From: Nectonema munidae
Lineage: Eukaryota; Nematomorpha; Nectonematoida; Nectonematidae
Direction of reading: 5' to 3'
NCBI GenBank assembly: GCA_030549495.1
Contig: JAUIRK010000292.1
Location: 488,501 to 552,500 of the forward strand
Length of the DNA stretch: 64,000 nt
The notes under the pieces were generated by a model that was not told where the DNA came from, searched no databases, and was given only the letters and a program-made list of their open reading frames with translations. A program made the translations under genes and the position numbers. Each line of letters starts with the position of its first letter. Position 1 is the first letter of the stretch. Below are positions 34,594-46,944 of the stretch, piece by piece.

Positions 34594-36586
34594 CATGTCC
34601 GTCGCCAGGACACTTGTCCAAGGGGGGCACGCATAAAAATTTTGGGTTAATAAGGGAGTGAAAAAATACGTAACGTCCGCTTCAACAGGTATACTCACTC
34701 ACAGACGGACACTTGACAGGTGGACGAAACCGAAGATATCAGAATAAACCCCAAAGCATGTTACTAGTAATTTTAATCTAATCAGTAAAATTGTAAAAAC
34801 AAACCCAGAATCTGAAAGTAGCAACAGTTATTTATTTACAAGCTCAAAATATATAAAAAAGGAACAAGTTGCAGGATAGAACATCACTTCTTTCTAATAC
34901 AGCTGAATTTTTCGATTATTTTTTGCAAAGTCTTTCAATACTTCATCAAAATCTAGAATCTTTGTGTATTCGCGCAAAAACGACAGGAGGACAAGGTTGC
35001 TTTTCCGCTGATGCGTCATGGATCGTCTATAGGATGTCAGCACTCTCGTTAGTGTGGAAAAGGATGCTTCACACACAGCGGAACTGGCACCAAAGGTAAG
35101 TGCAGCTGAGTACAGTTGGTAAACCAACGAAAATCCCGTTCGGAAGGGATACAATAACGAACAGATATCTCCCATGACTTTGTACATGGTGACATCAAAC
35201 TCTTTGAGGATCAGACCAAGCATTCCGCTGCAAACAAAGATGACTGTGGATATAATTTAATGAGCTCTGCAAGTTTTTGAACTTTATCAACATCAAGAAT
35301 TGCTCACTGCGCAGCTGTTTGAGCAGACAGGCAGCTTCGATACACACAACAGCATCACATCCTGCTTCTTCAGACGTCACCAGGAGGTCAACCAGATGCT
35401 GGTGGTTATCCAGGATGGCTGACGTCGTTGCTAGGTGACCGGTCCAGCGTTGCTCAAGAAGCCGCTTTAACTTGGTACCGTCATATAACCGGTCAAGCTT
35501 GGGGCGACGAACAAAATTATACAAGGCACCACATGTTGAAAAAAACTTCTCTACTTCTTTGTGCTCTCCAACTGCATGCACAACAACCAGGTGCAGCTGA
35601 TGGTTGAAGCAGTGAACGTAGGGAACATCTCTTCCTAAACGTTCCTGGACCTTCTTCTGTACTCCACCATTTTTCCCGCACATCACTGAGGCACCGTCAT
35701 AACATTTGGAAAGTATACAAGCAGTTTCCAATACCGCAGCCTTCAAGACTTTGGAGTATGACGGTCGTTAACGAATCTTCATCCAGTTGTTCAGAAGTAG
35801 GCATGGCCACCAAAGTTTCGTGTACCTTCCCTTCTTTGACAAATCGAACAACTACTGAAATATTTTCAGTGTTGGTAGGATCACGAGTTCCATCGGATTT
35901 TAGCGTGTACCACGGAATATCAGCTGATTTAACATCGGCAGCAACTTTTCTCAGCACAACATTCTTCATGATCGCAATCAGTTCATTCTGCACCATAGCA
36001 GACATATAGCTGGCATTCTTTGGCACAGTCTTAAATATGTTTCGGAGCTTTTCGTCTTTTTGCATGGTATACTCAAAGAGTCTAAGAAACAGACCAGAAG
36101 GCTCATCCATGCTTTCTTTATCCAGAGTATCCATACCACTGTGTTTGTCGCCCCTCAGAGGAAGTTCATTAATGCACAAAAACTGGATAACTTGAGCAAT
36201 GGATCTCAAGTAATACCTATTTTTGTCGAGCTGCGTTTCATTAACCAGCGTTGACACACGTTTATCTGTACCTCGGACGTTTCTTTCTTTCCATATAGCC
36301 ATGGCCTGTACATGAGCAGCGCTGGTGCTATGCTTGTTTAGGCCTTTGTTGCTTTCCAAAGCGTGTCGCCAGTTGGTATAGCCGCTGACTATGAACTGTT
36401 TATCTGCACTATGTTTTGAAAAATGTCGACAGCAGTAACAATACGCTGCTTTCTTTTCCATCGAAAATTCCAGCCAGTGCCTACCATTATACCACGAAAC
36501 CTGAAAGTCACGTTGCTTCGTTCCAAACTTAGCCGGAGCATAAGAACTGCGCCATGGTTGTACAGATTTTTAATTAATCTTTCCAA
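34594..36586 (-). pseudogene. hAT transposase (zinc-finger MYM1-like family), frameshifted
   Basis: Three minus-strand frames in sequence give one transposase. 35697-36461 carries a TTF-type zinc-finger region near its start (KKAAYCYCCRHFSKHS) and ends at LEGCGI. 35195-35746 begins in an overlapping frame and contains CYDGASVMCGKNGG and PYVHCFNHQLHLVVVHA, the core motifs of this hAT group. 34894-35223 contains VCEASFSTLTRVLTSYRRSM, the C-terminal hAT dimerisation region. There is a frameshift at about 35700-35746, and a second break with probable internal deletion near 35200-35260. A hAT-like terminus (cgtcgccaggacac and a G-run) lies near 34599-34630; the other end was not identified. GC content is clearly higher than the surrounding DNA, suggesting a relatively recent arrival. 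Confidence 0.75.
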
Positions 36587-36974
36587 GATCTGATGGTGAG
36601 CCAGACTCTACTGATGTCATCGGAATAGTTTTAACAAACTTGGACAAAGACATATCGAAAATACACGTCTTTAAGCTTCTAAAAAACGTCATAAATCTGC
36701 TGTATTCAATGAATCCGTCAATAATAAAATGCTGATCGAGCTAACAATGAACTTGCTTACCTTGAAATTTTGTGACATGAACTGATAAAGTTAAAATGCC
36801 CTGAGACAGTGAATAATGAGGAATACAATACATCTGGACTGTGCCTAGACATTGTAACACTGCTACACGGTGTACGAGGTAGACGCCAGACAGAGATTCC
36901 CCCCTAAGCGCCCAAGTTGGTAAATTTACAGCCCAGAGACTTATCCCAGGGGATCTAAGATAAAAAAAAAGCAA

Positions 36975-36991
36975 AAGAAAGAAAAAAAATA

Positions 36992-37036
<45 letters not shown>

Positions 37037-37247
37037 AAAAAGTGTAAAAATAATTAATTAAATAAAATTGTGGTTTTTTTTTTTACTTTTTTTTTTTGTG
37101 GGGAGAAAAAAAAAAAAAAGAAAGAGTAAAAGAGAGGAAAAAAAAAAAAAAAAAAAAAATTAAAAAAAAAAATAAAAAAAATGTTGAAAAATGTATTGTT
37201 TTTGTTGTTTTATTTTTTATTTTTGTTTATAGTAGTTTGGGGTTTGG

Positions 37248-37288
<41 letters not shown>
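36975..37288. repeat. Low-complexity A/T/G tract ending in G39
   Basis: Over about 310 nt there is only one C. Long A runs interrupted by G or T, and T runs, lead into an uninterrupted run of 39 Gs (37250-37288). The 84-codon open frame here is a low-complexity artefact. Either a genuine simple-sequence locus or a sequencing or assembly artefact; the sharp switch back to ordinary sequence at 37289 favours caution. Confidence 0.8.
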
Positions 37289-37289
<1 letters not shown>

Positions 37290-39047
37290 GCTACTGACTA
37301 CTGACCGACTATCACTCAATTCGGTTGACTGTTATATCAATTGGATCTGATATTGATAAAAAATAGATTTCAGATATCCATTTGAAAATTTGCAGAAAAG
37401 AAAAGCTAGATCTATGCACAAAAATAAACACACACCAATGACAGATTTAAAGCGGATGGGCTATTCCTCCATCAAAAACCTCATGTAGCTACCCCTATGT
37501 TGCTTCATATGGTGAAAAATATAATACTTTTAAAAAAAATATTTTTATTGAAAATATATTTTGTTTAGCATCTAAAAATTTACAAAAATTGGTCCATTAC
37601 AACAGGAGGACCTCTAGTTAGGCTTCTGTGTTAATAGCTTCCTCTATCAGTTTAGTGAGGTGAAATATTTGGACAAAGTTTAAACTAAAGAAACTCTATT
37701 TGTTTTCTTTTTGAAGATCGTAGTGAGGTACTTCGACATCTAACACCTATACCTGATTTTTAATTGTGCGTATCTGAAGATCAAATAGATCATGCTTTAT
37801 AAATAACTATGTTTGTCAATAAATAAAATTAGTTGTTTTATTAGTAGTTGAGCTTTTAAGAAAAATTTTTTTTATGAGTTTTGACACCAAATATTAGATT
37901 TCAGTTTTTGTTTAATAAATAGCTTTTTTTCGTTGTATTATTCCACACATTTAAAATGACAACATTAGCATCTATACAAGTTTAATCTAATGTTTATATA
38001 AAATGAAAAGTGTCAACGGTTTAAAATCGGAGGTATTGAAGGCATTTGGAAAAAACACTGATTTGGATTTTGCAGCTTGTAAAATATTACTTTGAAGCTT
38101 TCATTTTTTGTGGAAGAAAAATAATAGAAATATTTCCAATACAATAAGATTCAATTTTTTTCAGTGAGCAAATTTCCGTGGGATATTTTCCAGCCTCATT
38201 TTTCTTGGTATGCTTTTTTTCTTGACAACGCTATTTAATTCGTTAGTTAAAGAGTTGGTGAGTTATTTGGTTGGTTAGTTTATTTGTTTATTTGATATGT
38301 TCTTAGTAAAAATTTCGAACCCAGAAGTTTAGAATAGTTATTACTTGGTTATTCGAAACAAAAGATTCCAATTTTTAACGTACGTGGCGAAGTCTCGAAG
38401 CGACTAATTGTCACACGACGGAGTATCACCAAACCAAATTATAGATGCGCACGTTAACACTGATCAAGAGAAGCCCACTATCCCCAACTAAATAATAATG
38501 ATTGAAAAGGATTTTTCATAAGAGTAATAGAAACAATGGAGCTGTATGAAAGATGTAAGAAATGTACTGTGATTTCAAAAAGGATAACATATTTTATTGG
38601 AAAGAGGAAGACATCTTTTGATTGGTTAAATTGTGATGATGAAGTGTTTCTCTTGTTGATGAAGCTCTAGAGAAGTGTACTGTCGTAGTGATAATAATCA
38701 ATCAGATTGCCGTTAAATCCAAAATTTTTTATGTATTTTAATTATCATATTACTTTAAAAAAAGTTTGTTACTTTTGTTAATTTTTTTTTTGAAAAAAAT
38801 ATATGCGTATTCTTATAAAATTACGAAAATATAAAGTTCAAATACGTAATTGCGTTGAGAGTTTTGTAATTTTGAAAGAAAATCACATAAAATTAGCTGA
38901 AATCTTTTCAACATTAAAATAACAAAAAACCTCACAAATATTTTCTTATGAACCGCTATTTTTTCGGCCACTTTATTGATGATGCGTTCGTGTTTCCTTT
39001 TCTGTCAATTTTTTATATTGTAGAATATTTACAATTAATTCCAAAAG
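37289..39047. other. Upstream region of the Aurora kinase gene
   Basis: No coding exon is recognised. A short GC-richer stretch lies at about 38380-38490. A tattgtag just before 39024 could be a splice acceptor for a 5' UTR exon ahead of the ATG at 39048. No promoter element can be assigned with confidence. Confidence 0.4.
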
Positions 39048-42000
39048 ATGAACAATATATTTCGCCAAATTAAATCCGATCAATTATCCAAAGAAAGTAC
39101 CGAACATCCGCTCAAAGGTCCCCAAAAGCTGAGCCAAGATCGTTCCTCCAATTGCAGCAAAGATGGCAAAAAATCAAATGAAATGATTGGTGTATTGAAA
39201 CCGACTAATCCAAACACAATGAATTCTTTGCATCCTTCTTCAACTGCAAGCACTGGCAGGAGAGTAGGTAGCAATGATAAAGTCTCTTCATCAAGTGATG
39301 TACCCTCACTGAACTATGCCTGCAATTCCCTTGTTCTAAACAATCAAAATTTAAATGTCAAAAGCCATCCAAATCCACTTACATCATCATCTTCTTTGAA
39401 TCTTCTTAATCAAGTGAAGAAACCGAATCCCTATTCAATAGTAAATAGTGCTGTTTATTCATCGCTTTCCAAATCCCAACCCAATACGAAAGAAAAAAGA
39501 GATGAGCCTGAGAAAACTCGCGTGAATAAAGTACACACAAAAATCATTTCCAAAAATGCGGAAGCTGAAAATCTTTCTGAGTGTTCTGCGAAAGGAGGAG
39601 AAGTGATAAAGGAAGCAAAAACATGCCGCAATCCTAACACTGCTAAGTCCATTCCAACAACATTAACAAAAGCCCCAGATATAAAGAAGTTTTTCATTTA
39701 CTCTTACTTAATTTTATAAATTTTATCCCTAATTTTTAGAAAGAAGGAATGGTCCATCAATGACTTTGAGATTGGGCGTGCTTTAGGCAAAGGCAAGTTT
39801 GGGCAGGTTTACTTATCGAGAGACAAAGCTTCAAAGTTTCCTCTAGCTTTGAAAGTAGTGCCTATAACGGTCTTCCTTATTCAAATGATCGGATTCTTTC
39901 TCCATTTTAGGTGTTGAACAAATCCGAACTGATCAAAGCAAAGATAGAACACCAAGTTAGAAGGGAAGTGGAGATTCAAACGCATTTAAGGTGCTTGAAC
40001 CTTATTCGATAAGGTTAAGTGCTTTTATTCCATCTCTTCTTTTTAGGCATCCAAATATCTTGAAAATGTACGGCTACTTTTACGATGAACAAAGAGTGTA
40101 TCTGATGCTTGAATTTTGTTCTGGAGGAGAAGTTTTCAAAAAATTGAAAGAAAAGGGAAAATTTGATGAAGATACCAGTGCACAAGTTTCAATAACATTT
40201 TAAAGCTTCTTTGAATTTTGTTTTGACCCAGTCATCCTGGGTTGACAAAGCCGTGTGCTCAAATCTAGGGAAGAATACAACTATGCTTCCCTTGGATCTA
40301 ACACCGACAATAATAGAATCACTTTATAATGCTCACGCTTATTCGCCGACATTAAGCGTCAATTAATAAAATTGTTCACTAGGATTTCATTTGAATTTAA
40401 TTAAAAAATTGAAAAATTCAAGTTCCATTTTTATTATTATAAAAAAAATTTGCATCTTTTGCAATTATGGTAGAGCTTATATAGCCCGGCTCTTAACGCG
40501 TTGACCCCCATAAATATGAAAGAAGCATCTGCTTTTATATTTATTAGAATGGCATAATCATCGAATACTCATAAAGAAATCACCTTTCTCTGCCTTTAAC
40601 CTCTGCCCCCAATTTTCTTTTTTTTGTATAAACCTTAAATTCAAGTAATTTTTATGTTTCTTCCTTCATTCCCATTACATATATAAGCTTTGGAAATTTA
40701 TAAAATACCAATAAATACTAATTCCTCTTTTTTTCTTATAATAAATTGTTAACATTTTTAAAATTAAAAAAAAACATACTTTATTTTTTGTCAATGTGGA
40801 GTTTTTAAACAAAATCGACGAAAAAACACGAGATACGTCGAATTTGCCCAATAAGTCGAGATTCAGAGATGCATCCTATTCTTGTAGGCATAGATATAAG
40901 CAGAGTTCGAAGTTGACTGTGTAAACTAGAAATGCGTACTAAAGTTTTCTATGTTGTAAATAAAAGATATTTTGTTGTCTTCATTTGTTTGTGTATGTTC
41001 GCCCAAATTTAACAATATAGAAAGGCACAGAACAACAAGATAATACAATGTTCACGTTAGATAGAGTTATATCCATGATTTTATTGTCCCGATTTGCATA
41101 TATATGCGACGAACATTGATCTTTGGTGTGGATAATGTGTTAAAAATTGGCCATTTTTATAATGTATTGTAAAGAAACATTTTTCGTTGAAAAATTCTTA
41201 TAAAATTCGAAGTGTAGGATAATCCTGATTCTGCCAATCCGAATCTGATGGGAAAATTGTCGACTTGTAATCCGAAAAATGTGGATTTTTAAAAATCGGA
41301 AATTATATAAGCTGTATTTTTTGTCTAATTTACTTGAGAGATTTTTTCTTTTAATTTCAAAATGATAATTTTTTCCTTTTCAGCTTGCAAGTTTAGTTGC
41401 TAATACGAGTTAATGAATAAAATTGAATCCATGAAAGATCAAATTAACTCCATTAGATACTTAAAGGTGTTTTCGCCAAGAATACACGATTGGACCCCTT
41501 CTATCGAACTTTGATGCATTCGTACCCAAGTACTTGTGACAGTGAAACCGGGACCTTACTCACGCTTCTCACATAAAATTTTTAATTGGAAATAGTAAAG
41601 CAGCACAATGTGTTATTAATTGGAATAGTAAAGCTCCTCCAGTTATATAGTAGAAGACGTGTGCATTTCACTAGAATGCTTACAACTAGACGCAATATTT
41701 AAGGATTGCTGATATAATTTGAAATATCAATATGGGAACACTCAGATGCTTTAAATATTACGTTATTATTATCCAACGCTCTCATCTTTGACCTACCCAT
41801 CATATGTATTATGCATAAGGAAACTTTCAGCTAAATAACATGCAAGTCGTGGCCTATTCTAAATTCTTAAGCACGTCATCAGTCAACCCCTAATTTAATA
41901 TTCGTACCTGCGCCCTCCCTTTGCCCACTACCCGCGTTCGCATAAGAAACAATGCTGCCAGATTGGTGGATTTTTTTTCAAAATTTGCTACTGCTACTAA

Positions 42001-45000
42001 ATTTTTACATTTGCGATTACCGCAAAGTTGACAAGAGTGTATTTAGTTTTTTTAAAGGGATACATCGCTTACTCATGTAATTTTAATGGAGGGGTGTGAG
42101 TAAGGTTGGTTGGATACTGGGTTCGATCCCGTATCAAGCCTCCTTTCTTCATAGTTCGATACAAGCGGCGCAATTGGGCCTTCTCGATGAAGAAACCCCA
42201 CGTTACCCTTACATTCACTTATGTAGTTTTACAATAAGGAAGTTTTTACTACTTCTTCATTTATCGTTCGCTACTTTTGCTCAAAAGTTTCTGACATCCC
42301 TTCCTGAAAGTGGAGAATGCAATCTCGTGGTTATTGCTATTATTAATTTGATGCCACAACTTTTAGAATATTTTTCACAAACACTAATTTTTGTAAAGTA
42401 ACAATACAACGAATCTTCTTTTTATTTTGATTTAGTCAACCCTCCTCTTTTCAAGTCTTTTTACCTTGCTTCTTCTTTCTCTTGGGAGCTTCTTTTTTAG
42501 AGTTGAATTCCTTTTTTCTTGACCCGTGTTGTTGGCTCTAGCAGTGCTACTGCTCTTTGTTTTATAATTTGTCAGCAGTGGGGTTCTTTTAGAAAGAATT
42601 TTGGTTCTGAAGTTGCAGTGATATTAGTGATGGCCGTTTCAAACAGCTGAAATCTTGTTTGCTAGTTAGTTAGAAGTTGTTCGTTAATTCATTTAGATGT
42701 CAAAATTAATTTAGAGAAAAATTTCGCAAATGGCACATTTAAAATTTAGCACCAGAATAACTTTTCATCCTAAACCAGTGATTCCGAACTTTTTTGGATG
42801 ACATGAATCCTCAAAACTACTTGAAGGATACCTATCCTTCCAGAGAATTCTTCAGAATAGGAAGTATAAATTAGTTAGTCATTCAGTTAGATAGTTATTT
42901 ATTACCAACTGACTAATTTAAAAATCTAACTGGCGAATTTATAGAAATTTTCTCATATGATATTATTTGTAGATTTTCTAATTCAATTTAACTAAATTCT
43001 AGAATTTTCTCTCTCCTCTCCCAAGCACTTGTGGTGTAGAAAATCCTCTGCTTTAATCTGCCACCTTTATTTTACCACGTTATTGAACGAATCTTTCTCC
43101 ATATTTTAGTACGTTTATCAGTTATCTAGTGCTCTGGAATACTGTCACTCTAAAGGCGTCATTCACCGAGATATTAAGCCGGAAAATCTTCTGATAGCAA
43201 CCGATGGTCAACTTCGTCTCGCTGATTTTGGATGGTCAGTCTTCTCCCCAGACTCTAAGTAAACGCTTATTTTGTTAAATATCCTCCTTTTGTTATCTAA
43301 CAATATAAATTTCTTCCTTTTCAAATTTGCTATCATTTGATGCAATAATATTAGGGCTACGTAGTCACATATATAACATCTTTTTGAAACATTTACTTCG
43401 ATGATGAAAAAATTAAATTGCATGGTCGAAGTTAGGTATTATGGCATGTTTTTTGTGTAATTTCTTGCTGTTATATCAATGTACTCTTATTTGGAATATC
43501 TAATTGGTTATTATACCTTTTGATATATTAGCTTTATCTTCTAAAATTATTTTGAATATTTGACCATAACATGTAAAAAATATTTTTTTGTATTATTGTT
43601 TTCAAGAATTTGTTTTTTAGTGAAGAAATTTACTAAAAATTAAATACTTAATTATTTTTCCAAGTCTCAAAAAAAGATATGAATTTTTGAAAAAATATTA
43701 TCAAATAAAATTAAACATATCATTTTTGTACTCTAACTTAACTAAAATATAAAAACTACTTATATATTTTGATTAAAGTTTTTTTTAACTTGAATTACCT
43801 AAGTGTCCATTTTAATTTGCTTAGACAAACCATTTTAAAATAGCTTGGTGTTTATTTGGATTTATTCAGTAGCTTGATTATTTGATTTGTACGAAATTTC
43901 AAAATAAACCCCTGGAACACTTTTGGGACTTTGACAAAACATTCCTTAATGAGGAGGCGTGAATTTTCAGACTGACTGACCAAGTTGTATGGAATATTGG
44001 ACACAAATTCAATGATAAAAGCAATTTATTAAAATATTTATTTATTCTTAATCAGCATTATTCAATATCAATCATGTACATGTTGCATAAAATAGTCTTT
44101 TATGCAAGTCTGTTTTCTTTTGAGCTTTTTTTGTGATAGTTTTGTTTATGATTGTCTTTGTGCTGGACACTGTGGCCATTGCATTTGAGTTAAAGTGGCT
44201 GAAACGTTTCACTACTGTCAATGCTTTTATCACTTCAACATTTGTTGGAAGACTCTTTTCAGCTTCATCAATTGTATTTTCTGTGTGTTCCTCTGTTGCT
44301 ACCTTATTTGAATTGAGCGATATGAGTTCCTCTTCCCATTCATCCATATCAAAAACATGAACCTAAACATTTGTCTCTACATTAATATATTCTTCAGCAG
44401 AACATCTTTTAATTTCAAGCAAGTGTGTCAGGTTTATCATTAGAGGCTCGAGCTCTTCACCAAACTTTTCTTTTTTCTGGTCTTCAAATCCTTTAACAAA
44501 TTTAAAGCCACATCTTGAGAAAAGTTTCCGGTATAATATCTGCCCAAGCTTGAGCTATCCACTGAATAGCATCCATAACATTCCATTTACAATCTCTTGT
44601 CAGGTGTCAGCGGTGGAAATTTTGGCAATCAGGTGTCTTAGCAGCCTCTTTAAATAGCCACATTTGACAGACTTGATGATCCCCTGATCCATGGGTTGCA
44701 ACTCTGAAGTACAATTTGCTGGAAAAAACTTTACTTCAACATAAGGTAGTTGGATGTTATACTGACTTGGGCATTATCTACATGAACTAAAATCTTTCTC
44801 TTCCTTTTCATACTCTTATTTAGGTCTTTAAGCCATTCCTCAAACAACTGGGCATTCATCCAGACTTTTCTGTCATGACTCCAATCCACATGCTGAGTTG
44901 CATAGTCTTTGAGATTTCTGAAACATCCAGGTTTTTTGGAATAGCCAATAATCAGCAAGAACAACTGTCAAACTTTCCTTGTGAAGTTTTGTTTCATGAC

Positions 45001-46845
45001 TATTGTCTCTTCTGTACAAGAGACTTTTTAGGTAATGCCTTGTAAAACAAGCCTGTCTCATCGCAATTAAAAATATCAGCATTGTACTCATCATTGAGGG
45101 AGGACTTAACACTTTGAAGTTGATGTTGTTTTTGTACGGAATCTATCACGACAGCCATTTGACGCTTTGAAATCATTAAACCCCAATTCTTTAGCTATTG
45201 CCAAGGCTTTTTCTTGCAAAAAGGAGCCAGAAATTGGAATATTCTTGGTTCTTGATGCAATAAACCACTGCCAAACACGATCATTAATATTGTCATTAGA
45301 GTTTGTTTTCTTCCATCTTTTTTCTGAAGGATTGAAATTGTCATCAGCCAAATACTCCAATTTTTTTGTTTTTTACAATTCTATTGATAACTTTGGCTCG
45401 AACCTTCACTTTCTTTAAGAACTTTTAACTTTTCAGAAAAAGATAAAGTTTTTCGTAATTTAAGCATCTTGAAAGTAGAAAGGTAAACTATACTAGAGTA
45501 AAATATGCTAGCGTATGAGTAAAGTAATTATGATTGATAATAAAATATTGTGTGTTGCTTATAATTAATGAGATGTACAAAACAACCAAGAAATTAAACA
45601 ATACTGAAGAGAAATATGCCTGCGTAATTATGAGTCAAGACAGTAATATTGTGAATATCATTGATGATAAAAATTGTGTGTTCTTTAGTGAGAAGCAAAA
45701 CATTGAAAAAGAATAATATCAAAGGGAGATATGCTTGCGTATTTATTAGCAAAGATAGTAATATTGTGAATATGATTGATAAAACTATAGTGTATTCCTT
45801 AATAGGAGGTTCAAAACAATAAAAAAAGGGCCAACTGGGACTTAAAAAAGTGTTCACTGTTCATAAAAGAGGGGTGTTCTTTAAAAAGGGGCGCTGGCCT
45901 CAATCTTAAAAGATAGGAAGAATTAGGGACTTTGAAAAATTATTCCTTAAAGCGAGGTGTTCCTGATTCAGGGGTGTTCTTTAAGAGGGTTTTTGATGAA
46001 AAAAATAAATCAATTTACTTTTGAGATTAATCTTTTTAAACATGTAATTTCTTATGATACTCGCTTAGTTAACTAGTGTAATAATGATTATATATATGCA
46101 ATATGACTTAAAGTATATAAAAACGATAAATTAACATTTTAAAAGTTCTACCTCCATTCTAGCAAATTGTAGGAAATTGGAATTGAAAATTTTCACGTTT
46201 TAGATTGTAAAAATGGAGGCTGAATTTTTACTTTTTTTTTTATTATTTTTATAAACGTTAAGTAGAAGTATTAGTGTTTATAAATAAATAATAATAATTA
46301 GTTATTTTATTTATATTATAATATATTGTATGTATTAGATACATAGAAAACTTTTATAATGAGAAAATGTTGTGCTTTTTGACACCCAGACAACTTTTTT
46401 TGGTTTGCCTAGAAGAAAGCTTGCAACATAGATGCTCATTTTCTTATTTTGCATTTAGAAGAGAAACTTTGTGTGGAACGATAGATTACCTGGCGCCTGA
46501 AATGATTTTGAATAAGAAGCATGACAACACAGTTGACATTTGGTGTCTTGGAGTTTTACTTTTCGAATTCCTATCCGGAGGTCCACCTTTCTACTCAGAT
46601 AGAGTGAACAACACATATATCAAGATAAAAAATGTGGAATATGTTTGCCCCGCCTTTTTTTCTCAAGGAGCAAAAGATTTGATCTCCAAAGTAATTTCAT
46701 CCATTTTCATCCCAAATTCTATCACTTTTATTTATAGTTATTGAAGTATAATCCAATAGAGAGACTTCCTATCGAAAGAGTCAGATCTCATCCATGGATT
46801 ATTCTTCATATGAAAAGTGTGCCAAAAAGTGTACCAAGCAAATGA
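39048..46845 (+). CDS. Aurora kinase, complete, 7 coding exons
   Basis: Exons: 39048-39688, 39740-39854, 39911-39990, 40047-40185, 43110-43258, 46459-46690, 46738-46845, giving 487 residues. Residues 1-213 are a Ser/Asn-rich, low-complexity N-terminus. The kinase domain begins at [20 protein letters not shown] and contains Lys252, helix-C Glu271 in RREVEIQ, the HRDIKPEN loop (Asp346), ADFGWS (Asp364) and activation-loop Thr378 in [16 protein letters not shown]. The [26 protein letters not shown] and TLCGT.DYL strings are Aurora hallmarks. Aurora kinases phosphorylate spindle, centrosome and chromosome-passenger substrates in mitosis. Gly288 in MYGYFYD matches human Aurora A rather than B, but one residue does not decide the subtype. 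Oddities: KRET replaces RRTT and LAPEM replaces LPPEM. The first three introns and the last are 47-56 nt. Introns 4 and 5 are about 3 kb and hold a SINE, a dispersed repeat and an antisense Tigger element. Confidence 0.95.
42088..42211 (+). repeat. tRNA-derived SINE, copy 3 (Aurora intron 4)
   Basis: It has aaggttggttggatactggg with B box gggttcgatccc, then ttcatagttcgatacaagcg and a gcaattgggccttctcgatg block, ending near cgttaccctt. The central ttcatagtt.ga.a.aagcgg is shared with copies 1 and 2, and the 3' block is shared with the fragment at 5199-5263. The tRNA-like head is a slightly different variant. Confidence 0.65.
42776..42800 (+). repeat. hAT-like terminus in Aurora intron 4
   Basis: cagtgattccgaacttttttgg resembles the cagtggttcccaaactttt start of Charlie-type hAT elements. 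No partner end was found within the intron, so this is a fragment. Confidence 0.35.
43661..43866. repeat. Dispersed ~210-bp repeat, Aurora intron 5 copy
   Basis: It is the approximate reverse complement of 60536-60755. Shared blocks include attttaatttgcttagacaa, accattttaaaatagctt, gtactctaacttaactaaaa and tataaaaactact. Ends and family are not defined. It lies just left of the Tigger-like element. Confidence 0.65.
43909..45978 (-). mobile_element. Tigger-like (pogo group) transposon, decayed, antisense in Aurora intron 5
   Basis: Minus-strand frames give most of a Tigger transposase in order. First is a CENP-B/Tc5-type DNA-binding region (45106-45360, with [20 protein letters not shown]). 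Next comes the first DDE block [18 protein letters not shown] (about 45040-45090). Then follow [30 protein letters not shown] with the second Asp (44770-44935) and [15 protein letters not shown] with the third acidic site (about 44680-44720). The last part is an acidic/lysine tail (44072-44347). Frameshifts and stops separate these. The ends are approximate: cccctggaacac on the left resembles the reverse complement of the right end near 45957-45978, and a gggactttga...attcctta block occurs as a direct repeat at about 43925-43960 and 45926-45960. Confidence 0.7.
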
Positions 46846-46910
46846 AGATTACTTGATCATTTATTCAAATAGCAGTTAATACCTTAGCCTTGGAAATATT
46901 TTTTAATTTT

Positions 46911-46916
46911 AATAAA
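46911..46916 (+). terminator. Polyadenylation signal of the Aurora gene
   Basis: AATAAA lies 66 nt after the TGA stop at 46843-46845 and is the first such signal. Confidence 0.6.
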
Positions 46917-46944
46917 TTTTTATTTAACAGGGTTTGTTGCTATT

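Noticed and set aside
37096-37350. 84-codon frame rich in Lys and Gly
   Set aside because: It is a translation of A and G homopolymers and carries no protein signal.
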